NCBI GenBank assembly: GCA_012295275.1
Contig: CM022666.1
Coordinates: 16,456,772-16,520,771 of the forward strand
Direction: 5' to 3'
DNA: 64,000 bases
Source: Chrysomallon squamiferum
Lineage: Eukaryota; Mollusca; Gastropoda; Neomphalida; Peltospiridae
The first letter of the stretch is position 1. Every line of letters begins with the position of its first letter. The translations under genes were made by a program, and so were the position numbers. The notes under the pieces are model-generated. The model searched no databases, was not told where the DNA came from, and saw only the letters and a list, made by a program, of their open reading frames with translations. Of this stretch, positions 23,915 to 35,700 are shown one piece after another.

Positions 23915-24250
23915 TTTCAGACAAACCAATCACAATGAATGTACCTTGGTGGCTGTGATGTAACAGAATTTCAGCCAATCACAGTGGATGTTAAAGCTAT
24001 CGTCATAGTTACGTAACTGTGACACAGTTAAAATGCAGCCGATGATTATGCATGTTACAACTCTTTGTGACAACGATATACTTACTGTGATGTAATTAAA
24101 ACAATGTCTGTTAAACCACCACTGTGAAACAACTGACTTTCAGCCAATAAATGTTAAGATACTGAGTTGATTGACGTAATTCAAGTTTAGCAAATCACAG
24201 TGTATATTACAGATTTTCCTAATTAATTTCAGCCAATCACAAAACGTCTT
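23915..24250. repeat. Degenerate repeats carrying CCAATCACAG motifs
   Basis: TTCAGCCAATCACAGTGGATG-like segments recur at about 23925, 23975, 24140, 24197 and 24233, interspersed with CTGTGATGTAA motifs. They look like old tandem units of about 50-60 bp. CCAAT boxes occur in the same orientation. Confidence 0.5.
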
Positions 24251-25389
24251 TTATACAGCATTTAAATATAAAAGGCACAGTTTAAGACAGTTAAATGTAC
24301 AATGTTGCTCATGGTTACAATGGACAAAATTTATTTTAATTTACAAAGTGTATTTAGCTATGGGAATATTTTTTTTTTTTTTGGTACAGCCAGTAAAGAA
24401 GCAATAATAAAATATTCCTGTGTTAAGAACTATGTACAAACTTCTCTTAGTACAATAAACTGATAAATGACAAACAAAATATAAAAACTGTAAAGAAATG
24501 TGGTTTCAAGAAAATTTGTATTGAACATTGCACTGTTGTTACAATAATAATATTATTATTGTTATTAATAATATCAAGAATGAAAACACATCTTCATACT
24601 TTATCAAAAATTAAAGTTAATTTTGAAATGTAATTGGATTTATTCAACAAACAATACTGAAAGTACTCTATTTTACAAATCTATAGCAAAAGAGAAGTAT
24701 ATTTATTAAATCATTTTAGTTCCTGAAATTAGTAAAGGACAAGATGGGTTTTTTTTTTATTATGAAGAATATTTCAGTTTTGAAAGAGTATTTAGTTTAT
24801 TCAGCAACAGAACACAACAAAAAGAAAAAGAAAAAGAAAGAAAAACAGACAATAAACATTGCACTAGCAATATAACACAGAAATGTTAGTTTATTAATAT
24901 TATGCTTTTAAAAATAGTAACAAACTTACATCCTTCAGTTATAGTTTTTTCTTGTTTATTTATTCATTTATTTTTTAAATTTGACTTTAACTAAATTTGT
25001 GCTTTCAAACATCGACTGTTTGTAGATAAAATTTTAACCAATGTTGTTTTTGATAGTTGTTAAACTAAACTAAATAAATAATAAAACCTAAAAGAAATAC
25101 CTATGACTACCTTACTGAATAAAATAGATGACTAGAGTGTTTAATATTTTTAATGTATATATTTTTAACTTTATTGTATAAAATATTTAGTGTAAGTAAA
25201 TATGTATATTAATATGACTAGTGATTAAAATATTCATAGATTTGTTAAAATAATACACTTCTTCAAAACCTGTTTAGCAGATGTACAAATTATGTGACTA
25301 TTATCTTCAAATGTCACTTTTCATTTAAAAACACCCAAAGTTAAAAAAAAGCTGAGGGAAAAAATCCTGTGAAAAACAAATAAGTAATT

Positions 25390-25437
<48 letters not shown>

Positions 25438-27309
25438 CAAGATAAATAAATAAACAAAGCAACAGCAGATAAAAAAAAAAAACTATTTTTTTAAACCAAC
25501 AAGAACATTCCATAAGCAAACAGTTACAAGGCTTAAAATGTTTTAGAAAAACACAAAACGTAAAATTTCAACAAATTGTTATTTCCATTATTTTTACTTA
25601 TTCATCACACATCAAACAAATACTGTTCTTAAGAAAAAAATCAAGATGAAAGGAAGCTCCAAACTAAAACAGAATTAATAATAATAATAATAATAGTAAT
25701 AAAGAAATAAATATTTAAAAAAATCATAAATAAATCAATAAAAAACCCTGATAAAAGTATTATATATAATATAAAAAAAAAAAAAAATCAATAAAACAAA
25801 AATCAAACATACTAACTACAGATGTGTACAATATAGTTATATGTATCTAATGAAATAATGCATTAGATGAAAATGTAAATGTTCAAAAACAGAACTATAA
25901 TAAATATTAGTAATTAAAGCAAATATGAAAGGTTGAAATCTTAAAACAGGGTTAAATGATACAAGGAAAACAAGCAAAACAAATATTAATATTGCAATAA
26001 GAAAAGCAAAAATATTTCATGATTCATGAGCCATTTAAAATAAAAAAATAAAAAAATAATAATAATAAAAAAATAAAAAAATAATAAATTAATAATAATA
26101 TTGATAATAATGATTTAAAAGATGAACAAGCAAATAAGAAAACAAAAAGTACAGTTAAAAAATATGCTCAAGGTTTAAAACTGTTACATTATTTGGTTTT
26201 CATGACATTTATATTTCACAATACCACACAAATGTGAGAGAAACGTCCATTTTCTACTGAAACTTGTCAAGTCAGATTGATTTGGTGTGAATGGAACACT
26301 CAGGCCAGATGTGAGGCTGGATGTTGTAATAAAGTGTTAAATAACAACAACAACAATAATAATAATAATAAAATATAAACATTTTCTTTTTGTTGCTGAT
26401 GTTTTGATTTTTTTTGGTAAAAATCTGTGAACTTATTCTTTTAATGGATTAACATCAGAAACAAATGGTGTGTATACTAAAAAAAAAAAAAAAAAAAAAA
26501 AAAAGATTAATATATAATTAAATTCCAGCAAGTACTACTGTTTATATATGTATATATATATATATATATGAAAGTATTAATAATGTACAATTATGTAAGT
26601 TTAATATTTGATATTTCTGAAAATGCACATTTGGCCTGAGTACTTCTGTTATATGTGATATGTGAAACATTTATACCTAAATGCAATTACCCTCTGATAT
26701 GTCAGACTAAACACTGGTATCTCCTTTTCAACAGCAATTATGTTAATTACTTTCTAGCACTAATAACAATTACATTCAGATATGACAGTTCTACTGAGGG
26801 GTTGGGGCTAAGTAATTTCATAACAACAACAAAATAAAAAAATAAAAATAAAAAATAAGATTAAAAAAGTATACTGAATCTGAAACAAGAACTAGAATGA
26901 AAAAGCTGTTTCAGAAATTGTTGTGTGTCTTAGGGTCTTTTTCATGTTTTAAATAACTTCAGTCTACAGAATTAATAACAGATCAGTTGATTACTGTTTC
27001 AAGTATGTGTCAGTTACACTCTGCCCCTGAGTGTTGATCAAAAAAACTTTATCCCTTTATTTATAAATATCATTCTCCATAAGGGTTTTACAAAATAATA
27101 ATAATAATATAGTGCTTCTAGAAATGTTTTAAAAATCAGTTTTCAATAATTATTAATAATTTTCTCCGAAACTGTCCAAGAGAATTTAAAATATAATTTA
27201 AAAATCATTTATCAGTCTGTCTGTCTAAAATGAATCTATATAACCATCCTATTTTTTTTTTTTTTTTTTTTTTTATTTCTTTACTTTATAAATTATTCAT
27301 TTCCTTTAC

Positions 27310-27340
<31 letters not shown>

Positions 27341-29190
27341 TTATCTTCTAATATATTTATTCTAGTCAAGTAAAAAAAAAAATTAAAAACATTATGCCTC
27401 AGTTAAAAAAGCTAAATTATGCTTCAAGGGAAGTGCCTTGTTCTACTTTCAAACACCATGCTGTGATGTTTATAACATTTCAGCTTTTGTACATAAATCA
27501 AAATCATAAAAAGTTATAAGAAACATTAAAAACATTAAATTGTCATATAAAATATAAATTATATAAAACTCAGATCTGTTGTTGTTTTTTTCTTGTTGGT
27601 TTTTTTCGTATTTTTAGGCCATTCTTCAAGTTTTTTTGAAGATTAAAGATAAAATATCTCTGTACATAAAAACTAATCTAATTGTTCTGTTCATTTTAAA
27701 ATAATTCCATAACTATTAGAAACATTTAATATGAAAATTTTTGTTCATTAATTCTATGTGAACAGTGACATTAATGTTCAGATGAAGGCTGTTCAACTCC
27801 AATTTTCAGAAAGTCTGTTCACACGAAAACTAAATTTCAGATCTGATTTCACATTAATGATATAACAAGATTTATTATGAACAACAGAGAAACAATGAAT
27901 AACAGATTTTCATTATTCATAAAGAAATGTTGACTGTTCATAAACAAATGGTACTATTCATAAATAAATGTTATCTATTCATTAGAATATATTAACTGTT
28001 CATAAACAAATGTATTCACATTTCATGTGTTCTTTAGCTTTTACATGAATGGTGAAGTTTTGTACAAAAGTGAACTGAGCTACAGTTGTAATTTTCATTC
28101 AAACAAAACAATCCGGATACTAGAAATATTTTTCACTTAACATCCACTGCTCATACAGACAAAACCAAACTCTTCACATTCGCGCCTAATCGTTTTGTCC
28201 AAACATTGAAAAAACATGCATCTTAAATAACTTCTGCATTTTTCTTTAACATTTTATTTTTATTCCTAATTTTAAAATGTGCCATTTATCTATTAAAAGT
28301 AAAACCAAATTTTTAAATTATTTAAAAGTATGACAAGGCACACATGACAGTTGTTTTCATAACTGAATAATCTTAAATGATTTGCTTATCAGTATATGTC
28401 TTATCAGTTTATTACAAATGATTTATAAATACTAATTTTTCATTATGTAACAATGTACAAATATTTAATAAGCCAAAATATAAAATGTATATTGTGCTTT
28501 TCATAATTATCAAAAAAGTTTTAGTATCTTACAGGCTAAAAAATAATAATTAATATATGAAAAATAAAAAAAGAATTTAAATCTGTATGGTAAATTTAAA
28601 CACTGTTTTGTAAGATAAGATACAGTTATATATAATTTTTTTAAGTAGATGTTTCCTTATTTATTTTGGGTTCTATCATACAACAATTCTTTATTAATTA
28701 TAAAATTATTTTACCTTTGTTAAATTAAAAATCATAAATACAATATTATATTATTTTTTCAAAAGATGATTTACAAAAAGAAAAAAAAGATTTTTTAATC
28801 ATATTAAAAGACATCAAAAATTATTTATTAAGGAAGATTTTCTAAACAGGAAAATAAATCCTATTATGATAATAATTTAATAACTTTTCTTTCTAAAAAA
28901 AAAAAAAAGCCATATAATTATAATAACACAAAAAAGGATTTAAAAAATCATATATAAATAATAATACAAAAAAACATTTAAAAAATCACATAATTATAAT
29001 AAAAAAGGAAAAAATTGTATGGTAATAATTAAAAAAATGTTTCTTGAACAGAAAAATAAATGGATAACAAATTCATACAATAAATATAAAAGCAATAAAG
29101 GGAGAAAACTGCTGAAGACATTCAAGAGTCAGATCTCCAAATTAACAGAACACTTGATCATGGTTTATGCATTGTTTGTTAGAAGATGAT
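24251..29190. other. Long AT-rich stretch downstream of the Rho GTPase
   Basis: The sequence is very AT-rich with poly-A, poly-T and AAAT runs (25396-25437, 26480-26505, 27252-27275, 27310-27340). No coding frame has protein-like composition. Part may be the 3' UTR of the Rho GTPase gene, since many ATTTA and TTTATT stretches occur, but no polyadenylation site could be fixed. Confidence 0.45.
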
Positions 29191-29194
29191 TTCG

Positions 29195-29272
29195 TCACAG
29201 GACGACACACTTAGTCTCGCGCCGATGAGTTGTCTGCGGTTGTAACACAGCCCGAACAGCTTCATCAAACAC
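29195..29272 (-). CDS. Mtl: Mtl-like GTPase exon 5
   Basis: The exon encodes [20 protein letters not shown] and then KCVVL and a TGA stop at 29197-29195. The acceptor is acttgcag. Confidence 0.95.
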   Translation of the reverse strand: MFDEAVRAVLQPQTTHRRETKCVVL

Positions 29273-31195
29273 CTGCAAGTACAACAACCTTTTAAAACAC
29301 ACACAGGTTTAACAATCTTTTAAAACACACACACGTTAAACACAACAATCTTTTAAAACACAAACATGTTAAACAATCTTTTAAAACACAACACATTTAA
29401 ACACAACAATCTTTTAAAACACAAACATGTTAACAATCTTTTAAAACACACACGTTAAACAATCTTTTAAAACACAAACATGTTAAACAATCTTTTAAAA
29501 CACAAACACATTAAACAATCTTTTAAAACACACACGTTAAACAATCTTTTAAAACACACACGTTTAAAAACAACAATCTTTTAAAACACATCACAAGTTA
29601 AAACACAACAATCTTTTAACACATCACATCTGTATGTTCAGGTAACAACACACCACACATCAAATCCTTAATGCTCTAAGGAAAAAAATAAAATAATAAA
29701 ACCTAATCCAGTAGTAAATTTAATTACTATAAAATACCAATGATAAGAAATTAAATATAGCACTTTCTGTCTTCATTGTAAGAATTTTTAGATTACTTTT
29801 TCTTTATCCCTGATTGTTTTACCTTTTACAAAACTGAACTGATCAGACTCAAGTTTTTTGTTTTCTTGTGCAAAAATCAGATAAACTCACCTGTTTCAGT
29901 CCACGCTGTGTTAAGGCTGAACATTCCATGTATTTCTTTGCACGAATCTTATTGGCTACTTTTATTCCTTGTTCTCGTTTGATTGGAGAGAGGCCTTGAG
30001 CAGCTAGCTGGCCAATCGCTTCCTTGTTCTCTCGTAAATCTATTTTTGTACCTGGAGTAAGTAACAAACAGAAGAAAAAAAAAGATATTTATCATAATAA
30101 ATAATTAAACAGTTCAACCTGTCCAGGTATTTTATTTTAAATGAAATGTAACATTTTATTTTTATACAGAGTACAACAGACATACAATTAACAGATTAAA
30201 ATCAAATATATTTGAATAACTGTGTGTGACCCAGCATTCTGTTGCACCTGCACATGCATTTATAACTTTCTTAATTTTTAAACCTACAAATCTTACTATG
30301 TCCAACATATATTGCCTTTACAAAAAAATAAAAAAATAAATTCTTGTCACTAGCAGTATAAAAAACAAAATTACTGAAAATGCTTTAAATATATTCTGAA
30401 TTTAAACATACATTTATCAATACTTATGAGATGGATGAAAAGGTTTGTGTGATTTACAAAGTGCAAAAATCTGGAATCTTTTCCAATCAAACACCTCTTT
30501 TATAAAATTCTGAGTTTGCAAACTGTTGCAGTACATAGGGTTAAAGTTCATATGGGTATTAAACAAGAGATTTTTCAAAACTGCAAAAAACTTTTTCAGC
30601 CACCTGATAAAATAACAACAACGGATGCAATAAAGGAGCTTATTCTACAGGCTGGTCCTGAAGTTAACTTGCTAGCTTACCAACAGTTATAATGGACATA
30701 CAGAGATTTTCTTCTGTTACAAATGACAGTTATCTCCTTATAACTTTAACTTGTTAACTTTACCAAAAATTATAATGGGCATATAGATATCTTATTCTAT
30801 TACAGATAAAAGTGTTCACCTTGTAAAATTAACTTGTTGACTAACAAACAGTGATAATGCACATTAGAAAATGTTCTTCTACTGTTAAATGAAAGTGTTC
30901 ACATCATAAAGCTAACTTGCTAACTTGCTAACTTACCAACAATGATAATGGGAGCGTCTGGACAATGGTGTTTGATTTCTGGCTGCCACTTCGTTGTTAC
31001 ATTTTCATGTGAAGATGGACTCACAACACTAAAGCATATCAGAAACACATCAGTCTGAAAAAAAGAAAAACTGAGTGAAACATAATTTATCTGTGTATCA
31101 GTAATAAGAAAAGCAAATCTGGTAATTCCATGATCTTCAAAAATGTCTAAAAGAAAAAGCAAATAACATGCTGAAATATTAAAAAGAATTAAGTT

Positions 31196-31226
<31 letters not shown>

Positions 31227-32454
31227 AATCTTTCAAGATATAAAATGGTTAGACCCCTTCACTAATATTTCATTTTAACAAAGAAAGACTTAAGAACAAA
31301 ATCTATTTTTCTTGTGTATCATTTCCCCATTTGTTACAACTGATACTTTATTTTATCCAATATGGAAAAAGAATATTGTATTTTAAAATATGTGTTCTGT
31401 ATATATGCTACACATGATAATAACTTAATATTGATATTGTTTACCTGGGGGTATGATAATGGTCGTAGTCTGTCGTAGTCTTCTTGTCCAGCTGTGTCCC
31501 ATAATCCCAGACTGACCGGTATGCCGTCCACCATTAGATTGGCAGTGTAGTTATCAAATCTGTAACATAATTCAATCTATTTATCAAAACAGCTGTCAAA
31601 TATATAACAATATTCAAACTAGTTATCAAATCTTTAACATAATCTGAAACATCAAACTACTTATCAAATCTGTAATTCAGTCAAACCAGTGATCGTGTAT
31701 GTAACAATATTCAAACCAGTTATCAAATCTGTAACATTAATCAAACCAGTTATCAAATCTGTAACATTAATCAAACCAGTTATCAAATCATTAACAGCAT
31801 TCAAATTTGTTAGAAGATGATTTAAACAATTCAAAATTTTGTTTAAGATTCACCAAAATATCAAATGATTAAAATGCTACTTCTTTTAGGTTTAAAAATA
31901 AGTTAGCTGTATGAATATATTAAAATGCATTTCATTCTATATTATTATAATACATATTTTAAAAATTCATATCTCAGTTTTTATAAAAAACTGAATTAAT
32001 GATTAGGTAAGATATCAAAACAATTATTTATTTATTTACACTTTAACATACAGTTATTTAAATTAAATTTTCTTTAAAAACCTATCATCTTTTTGCAAAT
32101 ATTTTATCATTTCTGAATGGAAGTTAAATAGTTTCATCAAATATTATTTTAAATGGTTTTTTCTCTCACTTCAACCACATATTCAGATTCAATATTAATC
32201 TGTAGCTGAAATAAAGATAAAAAATATTTTAAACATTGTAAGACAACTCAGGGACCTGAAATATCTCGTTAGCAATATCTGAAACACAACTCATAAACAG
32301 AGATATAGAATTTGAGTTATAAACACCACAATACTCACACTGTGGGGACGTATTCCCCAGGGAAACTGTCTGTTGTGTATGAGATCAACATGCAAGTTTT
32401 ACCCACAGTTCCATCTCCAACAACAACACATTTGATTGGTCGACCCTGAGCCAT
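29195..32454 (-). CDS. Mtl: Mtl/Mig-2-like Rac-family small GTPase (gene span)
   Basis: Five exons (32454-32339, 31559-31445, 31054-30937, 30051-29891, 29272-29195) join in phase to 588 bp, giving a 195-residue protein, the usual length of this subfamily. Visible motifs are the P-loop [14 protein letters not shown], switch [29 protein letters not shown], the G4 motif GTKIDLRE, the G5 motif [11 protein letters not shown], and the C-terminal prenylation box CVVL (Leu end, suggesting geranylgeranylation). The N-terminus MAQGRPIKC and GDGT (not GDGA), plus SPIKREQG and IRAKKYMEC, point to the Mtl/Mig-2 branch rather than Rac1 or Cdc42. The glycine and glutamine needed for the GTPase cycle are intact. 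By family it controls actin, cell migration and axon guidance at the plasma membrane. The upstream polybasic stretch (HRRETK) is weaker than usual. Confidence 0.95.
29282..29625. repeat. Intronic minisatellite next to the exon 5 acceptor
   Basis: About 13 imperfect copies of a unit of about 22-30 bp are centred on CAATCTTTTAAAACACA. The first copy (ACAACCTTTTAAAACACA) lies within 30 bp of the exon 5 splice acceptor, so the array appears to extend that upstream sequence. Confidence 0.85.
29891..30051 (-). CDS. Mtl: Mtl-like GTPase exon 4
   Basis: The exon encodes [20 protein letters not shown] through [12 protein letters not shown]. It is flanked by acttactccag and gtgagt. Confidence 0.95.
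30937..31054 (-). CDS. Mtl: Mtl-like GTPase exon 3
   Basis: The exon encodes [20 protein letters not shown] and on to [10 protein letters not shown]. The acceptor is ctttttttcag and the donor gtaagt. Confidence 0.95.
31445..31559 (-). CDS. Mtl: Mtl-like GTPase exon 2
   Basis: The exon encodes [18 protein letters not shown] and the switch II segment [18 protein letters not shown]. The acceptor is tgttacag and the donor gtaaac. Confidence 0.95.
31560..31800. repeat. Intronic repeats copying the exon 2 splice acceptor
   Basis: Around eight imperfect copies of a unit of about 30 bp lie directly upstream (in gene sense) of exon 2. Read on the minus strand, most contain TGTTACAGATTTGATAACT, the acceptor plus the first 11 exon bases. 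The copies at about 31717, 31747 and 31777 are almost identical. Confidence 0.85.
32339..32454 (-). CDS. Mtl: Mtl-like GTPase exon 1 of the coding region
   Basis: The ATG at 32454 begins [20 protein letters not shown]. The exon ends VPT plus two bases before the donor gtgagt, and splicing restores VFDNY. An acceptor (aatttcag) at 32491-32498 shows that a 36-bp 5' UTR segment belongs to this exon and that a further non-coding exon lies upstream. Confidence 0.95.
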
Positions 32455-32498
32455 CGCGTCTATTATTCAAAACTTGAAACTCTAAGTAATCTGAAATT

Positions 32499-34020
32499 AA
32501 ACAATTAAATTAGTTTGGCTTTTATTAGATATTTATTACTTGTTATACACTTATTTATACTGTAAATGCAAATTTTTAAATTCTGATTAAAATTATTATT
32601 ACAAATTAATGTGCACACAAACATATACAATACACAAAACACAGTAAATGTCAATAATTTATGTTCCAGAATAAAATTAAGTTTAGAAAAAATTAGACTG
32701 TGCTTGATGAACCAGCTTGTCTAAACCTTTTCAAAGGACTATACAGGTTTTTTAACAAATATAATTTGTATGCTGATGACATTTAAAATTAGTTTGGTAC
32801 AAACACAGTTGACAAGTATTTTAAAAAATGTCTGAATTTCTAATTATAAAACTGATGTGTATAATAAATTGTATATACAACTTTTGCAAGTAATTCAGTA
32901 TTCTCGTTAATAAAAATTTCTTTGGATTATTTTGCTACATGAATATTTTAGTTATGCTCTGAAATAATGGATATATTTAACTTACTATAAATGAAGAAAA
33001 ATATAAACTAACATTTTTATTATAAGTTTTTGTTTGTAAAAATCAAAATGATAAACGTTTATCACACTTTATGATTATCAGTTCATGATACATGATTTAA
33101 ATCACTGGAATTTTGAGTTTATTTGTATGGTAAATATTATTAAAAACATCCCTCTATCTCACTTATCCTTCACATTAAATTCCATTACTAAGTTATAAGA
33201 AAATAATTTAATTATATACACGTTTGTTTATTCATTAAACAAAACCACTGCTTTCAAACGACGAATAAAAGAGAAATTAATGTGTAACAATGGATATCGG
33301 TTATCACGGAAACACATAGATGGAGACCAAAATATGCAATATCCCATGCGATCCCACAAAATATGGAAATTAAACGAATTTTGATACTGACTATTAAATA
33401 ATTATTGAATATTTCACAATGCTAAAATAATTAGATAGCAGGAACATAATAAATGGTTAACTATTTCAGGTAAGAATAAAGTGCCGACACCAAATGAGTC
33501 ATCGCCATTTCTGGTGACTAGTCCTTAGTCGTACAGCTACCGTTCTCTTTCATTTCCTGTCTAGTAACTGAGCATAGTATTGCACACGTCTAATACAAAC
33601 CTGATAAAAGCACGTGTCGATGACTTTCAAACCATCAAAGTAGCATAACTTATCTCATAAAAAATCTTCAAAAATTCCAAGAAAGGATGCCTTTTAGAAA
33701 AACGCCATTTTTAATGAGTATTACGAGTCTAAATATAACAGCCAATCAAAAGCATTTTAGACGTCATATCTGGGATCTCCCAAATCGCTTCGTAGATAAT
33801 GTTATTGCAGGTGCGCGTGGAACCAACGTCTGCGTCTATACAAACCAAAATAAATAACGCAAAATGGACTGAATGACCAAAATGGTTACGCCTTTTCTTA
33901 TCGTTTCATTGCTTGCTCCATCAAAACGGAAGATCATTTATATGAAAAAATAAATTTAATTTTATTATACAAATTACATTGTTTAATTATCTCAAAAAAC
34001 AAACAAAAAACCCAAAAACT

Positions 34021-34068
<48 letters not shown>

Positions 34069-35660
34069 TATCTAAATAAATAAATGCGAGAGAGAGAAAA
34101 AAAAAAGAAGAATGGAAAGATCAGGAATGCCTATCGAGGTACTTGTTAGCAACTTGGTTCAGGTCAAGCTGAAATACACACAATTCAATAAACAATGTAG
34201 TTACTATTATTAAGAAAAATGTTTATTTGAAATTAATTTTAGTTTTAAAAATCTAAACACCAACAATAACATTTTTACTAAAATCTTTATTTAACAATAT
34301 TTGTTTACAAAATGCAACATCAGCACCATGACATACTCATTTATAAAATAAAAACTTACAAATTAATATGAAGGCAAAACACACTGATGAGTGTTAAACA
34401 TTTTGATCCCATCTCTTTAATAATAATAATAATAATATAATAATAATAATAATAAAGAAAAAACATTCAATTGATTTATAAAACAAAGAAGACATTTCAG
34501 CTACATAGAATAGATAATATAAATTATTATTATAATATAAATTCATATAACAACAACAACCACAACAAATGACACAGAAGAGTATTAAGTTTATTTATTC
34601 ATTACAATGGATGATCAGGCAAACTGCAGGATTTGTTCAAGAAAATGTTCAACAGTATTAGTGGGGTGGTAAAAAAGTTTGTAGCATTTATTTTGATAAG
34701 TGCTATTTTAGCACATTATTTTGTTTCTTGCATAACTGAAATATATGACATTATATACGTGTATATATATATATATATATTCTGAAAAATGAACAAATGG
34801 TATACGTGTTTGAAGAAATCTCTATACAAATACCAAACACTGTCTTTGAATTTCACTTAAAAAATGCTCTGAACTTTTGTTTCAACCCAATAAACAACAC
34901 ACTGGTTAACATGAAAAAGTATATAGGTATGTACGATTAATAAATTAGTTTAAAAGTCACATTTGAACCAGTTGTGTATGTGTCATTGTTAGCCTGTCTT
35001 GTAGACAGTTGTTTGGTTAATGTATGGTGACTTGGTGAAAACTACATTACATAAAAATGTGTAATAAATGCATATCTGATAATACTTAGAAAACTTTTTT
35101 ATTTGTTTATTGGAAAAATAATATTAAATGTGGTTGTTACTTATTCCTTCAGGTCACATTAGTATGGTCAATAAAAAATACACAATTTTTGATTCAATAA
35201 AATTATTTTATCAATATTATTATGTTTACACAACATTCTGGTTGTCATGGCAATCTAATCCAAATTTTGTTGTGTGTGAATCTTATTTTATAATTAATTT
35301 TCAAATTTATTATAATTAAAGCTAAAAAAGAAATAAAATAAAATAATATTATATATATATCTGTATTTGAGACTCACAGATGAACACACACACACAAAAT
35401 GATTTACTACATTATGCACCATTCTAATGAGTATGGATTTTGTAAATGATTTTACTAAGCTTCTCTAAGCAAAATTAAATATTTTAAGCACCACAGTCAT
35501 TTTATGTTGATCTTTATTCTAACTGAAATCTATGTACAAGATCCATAATAGAATACTGAATGGATACAATTTTTTATTTTTTGTTTTTAAGCATTGAACT
35601 CTTACAACTGAATAAAAATTGATTACAAAAAACAGAAAGTCTTTATTTCAAGGTTTATCA

Positions 35661-35700
<40 letters not shown>

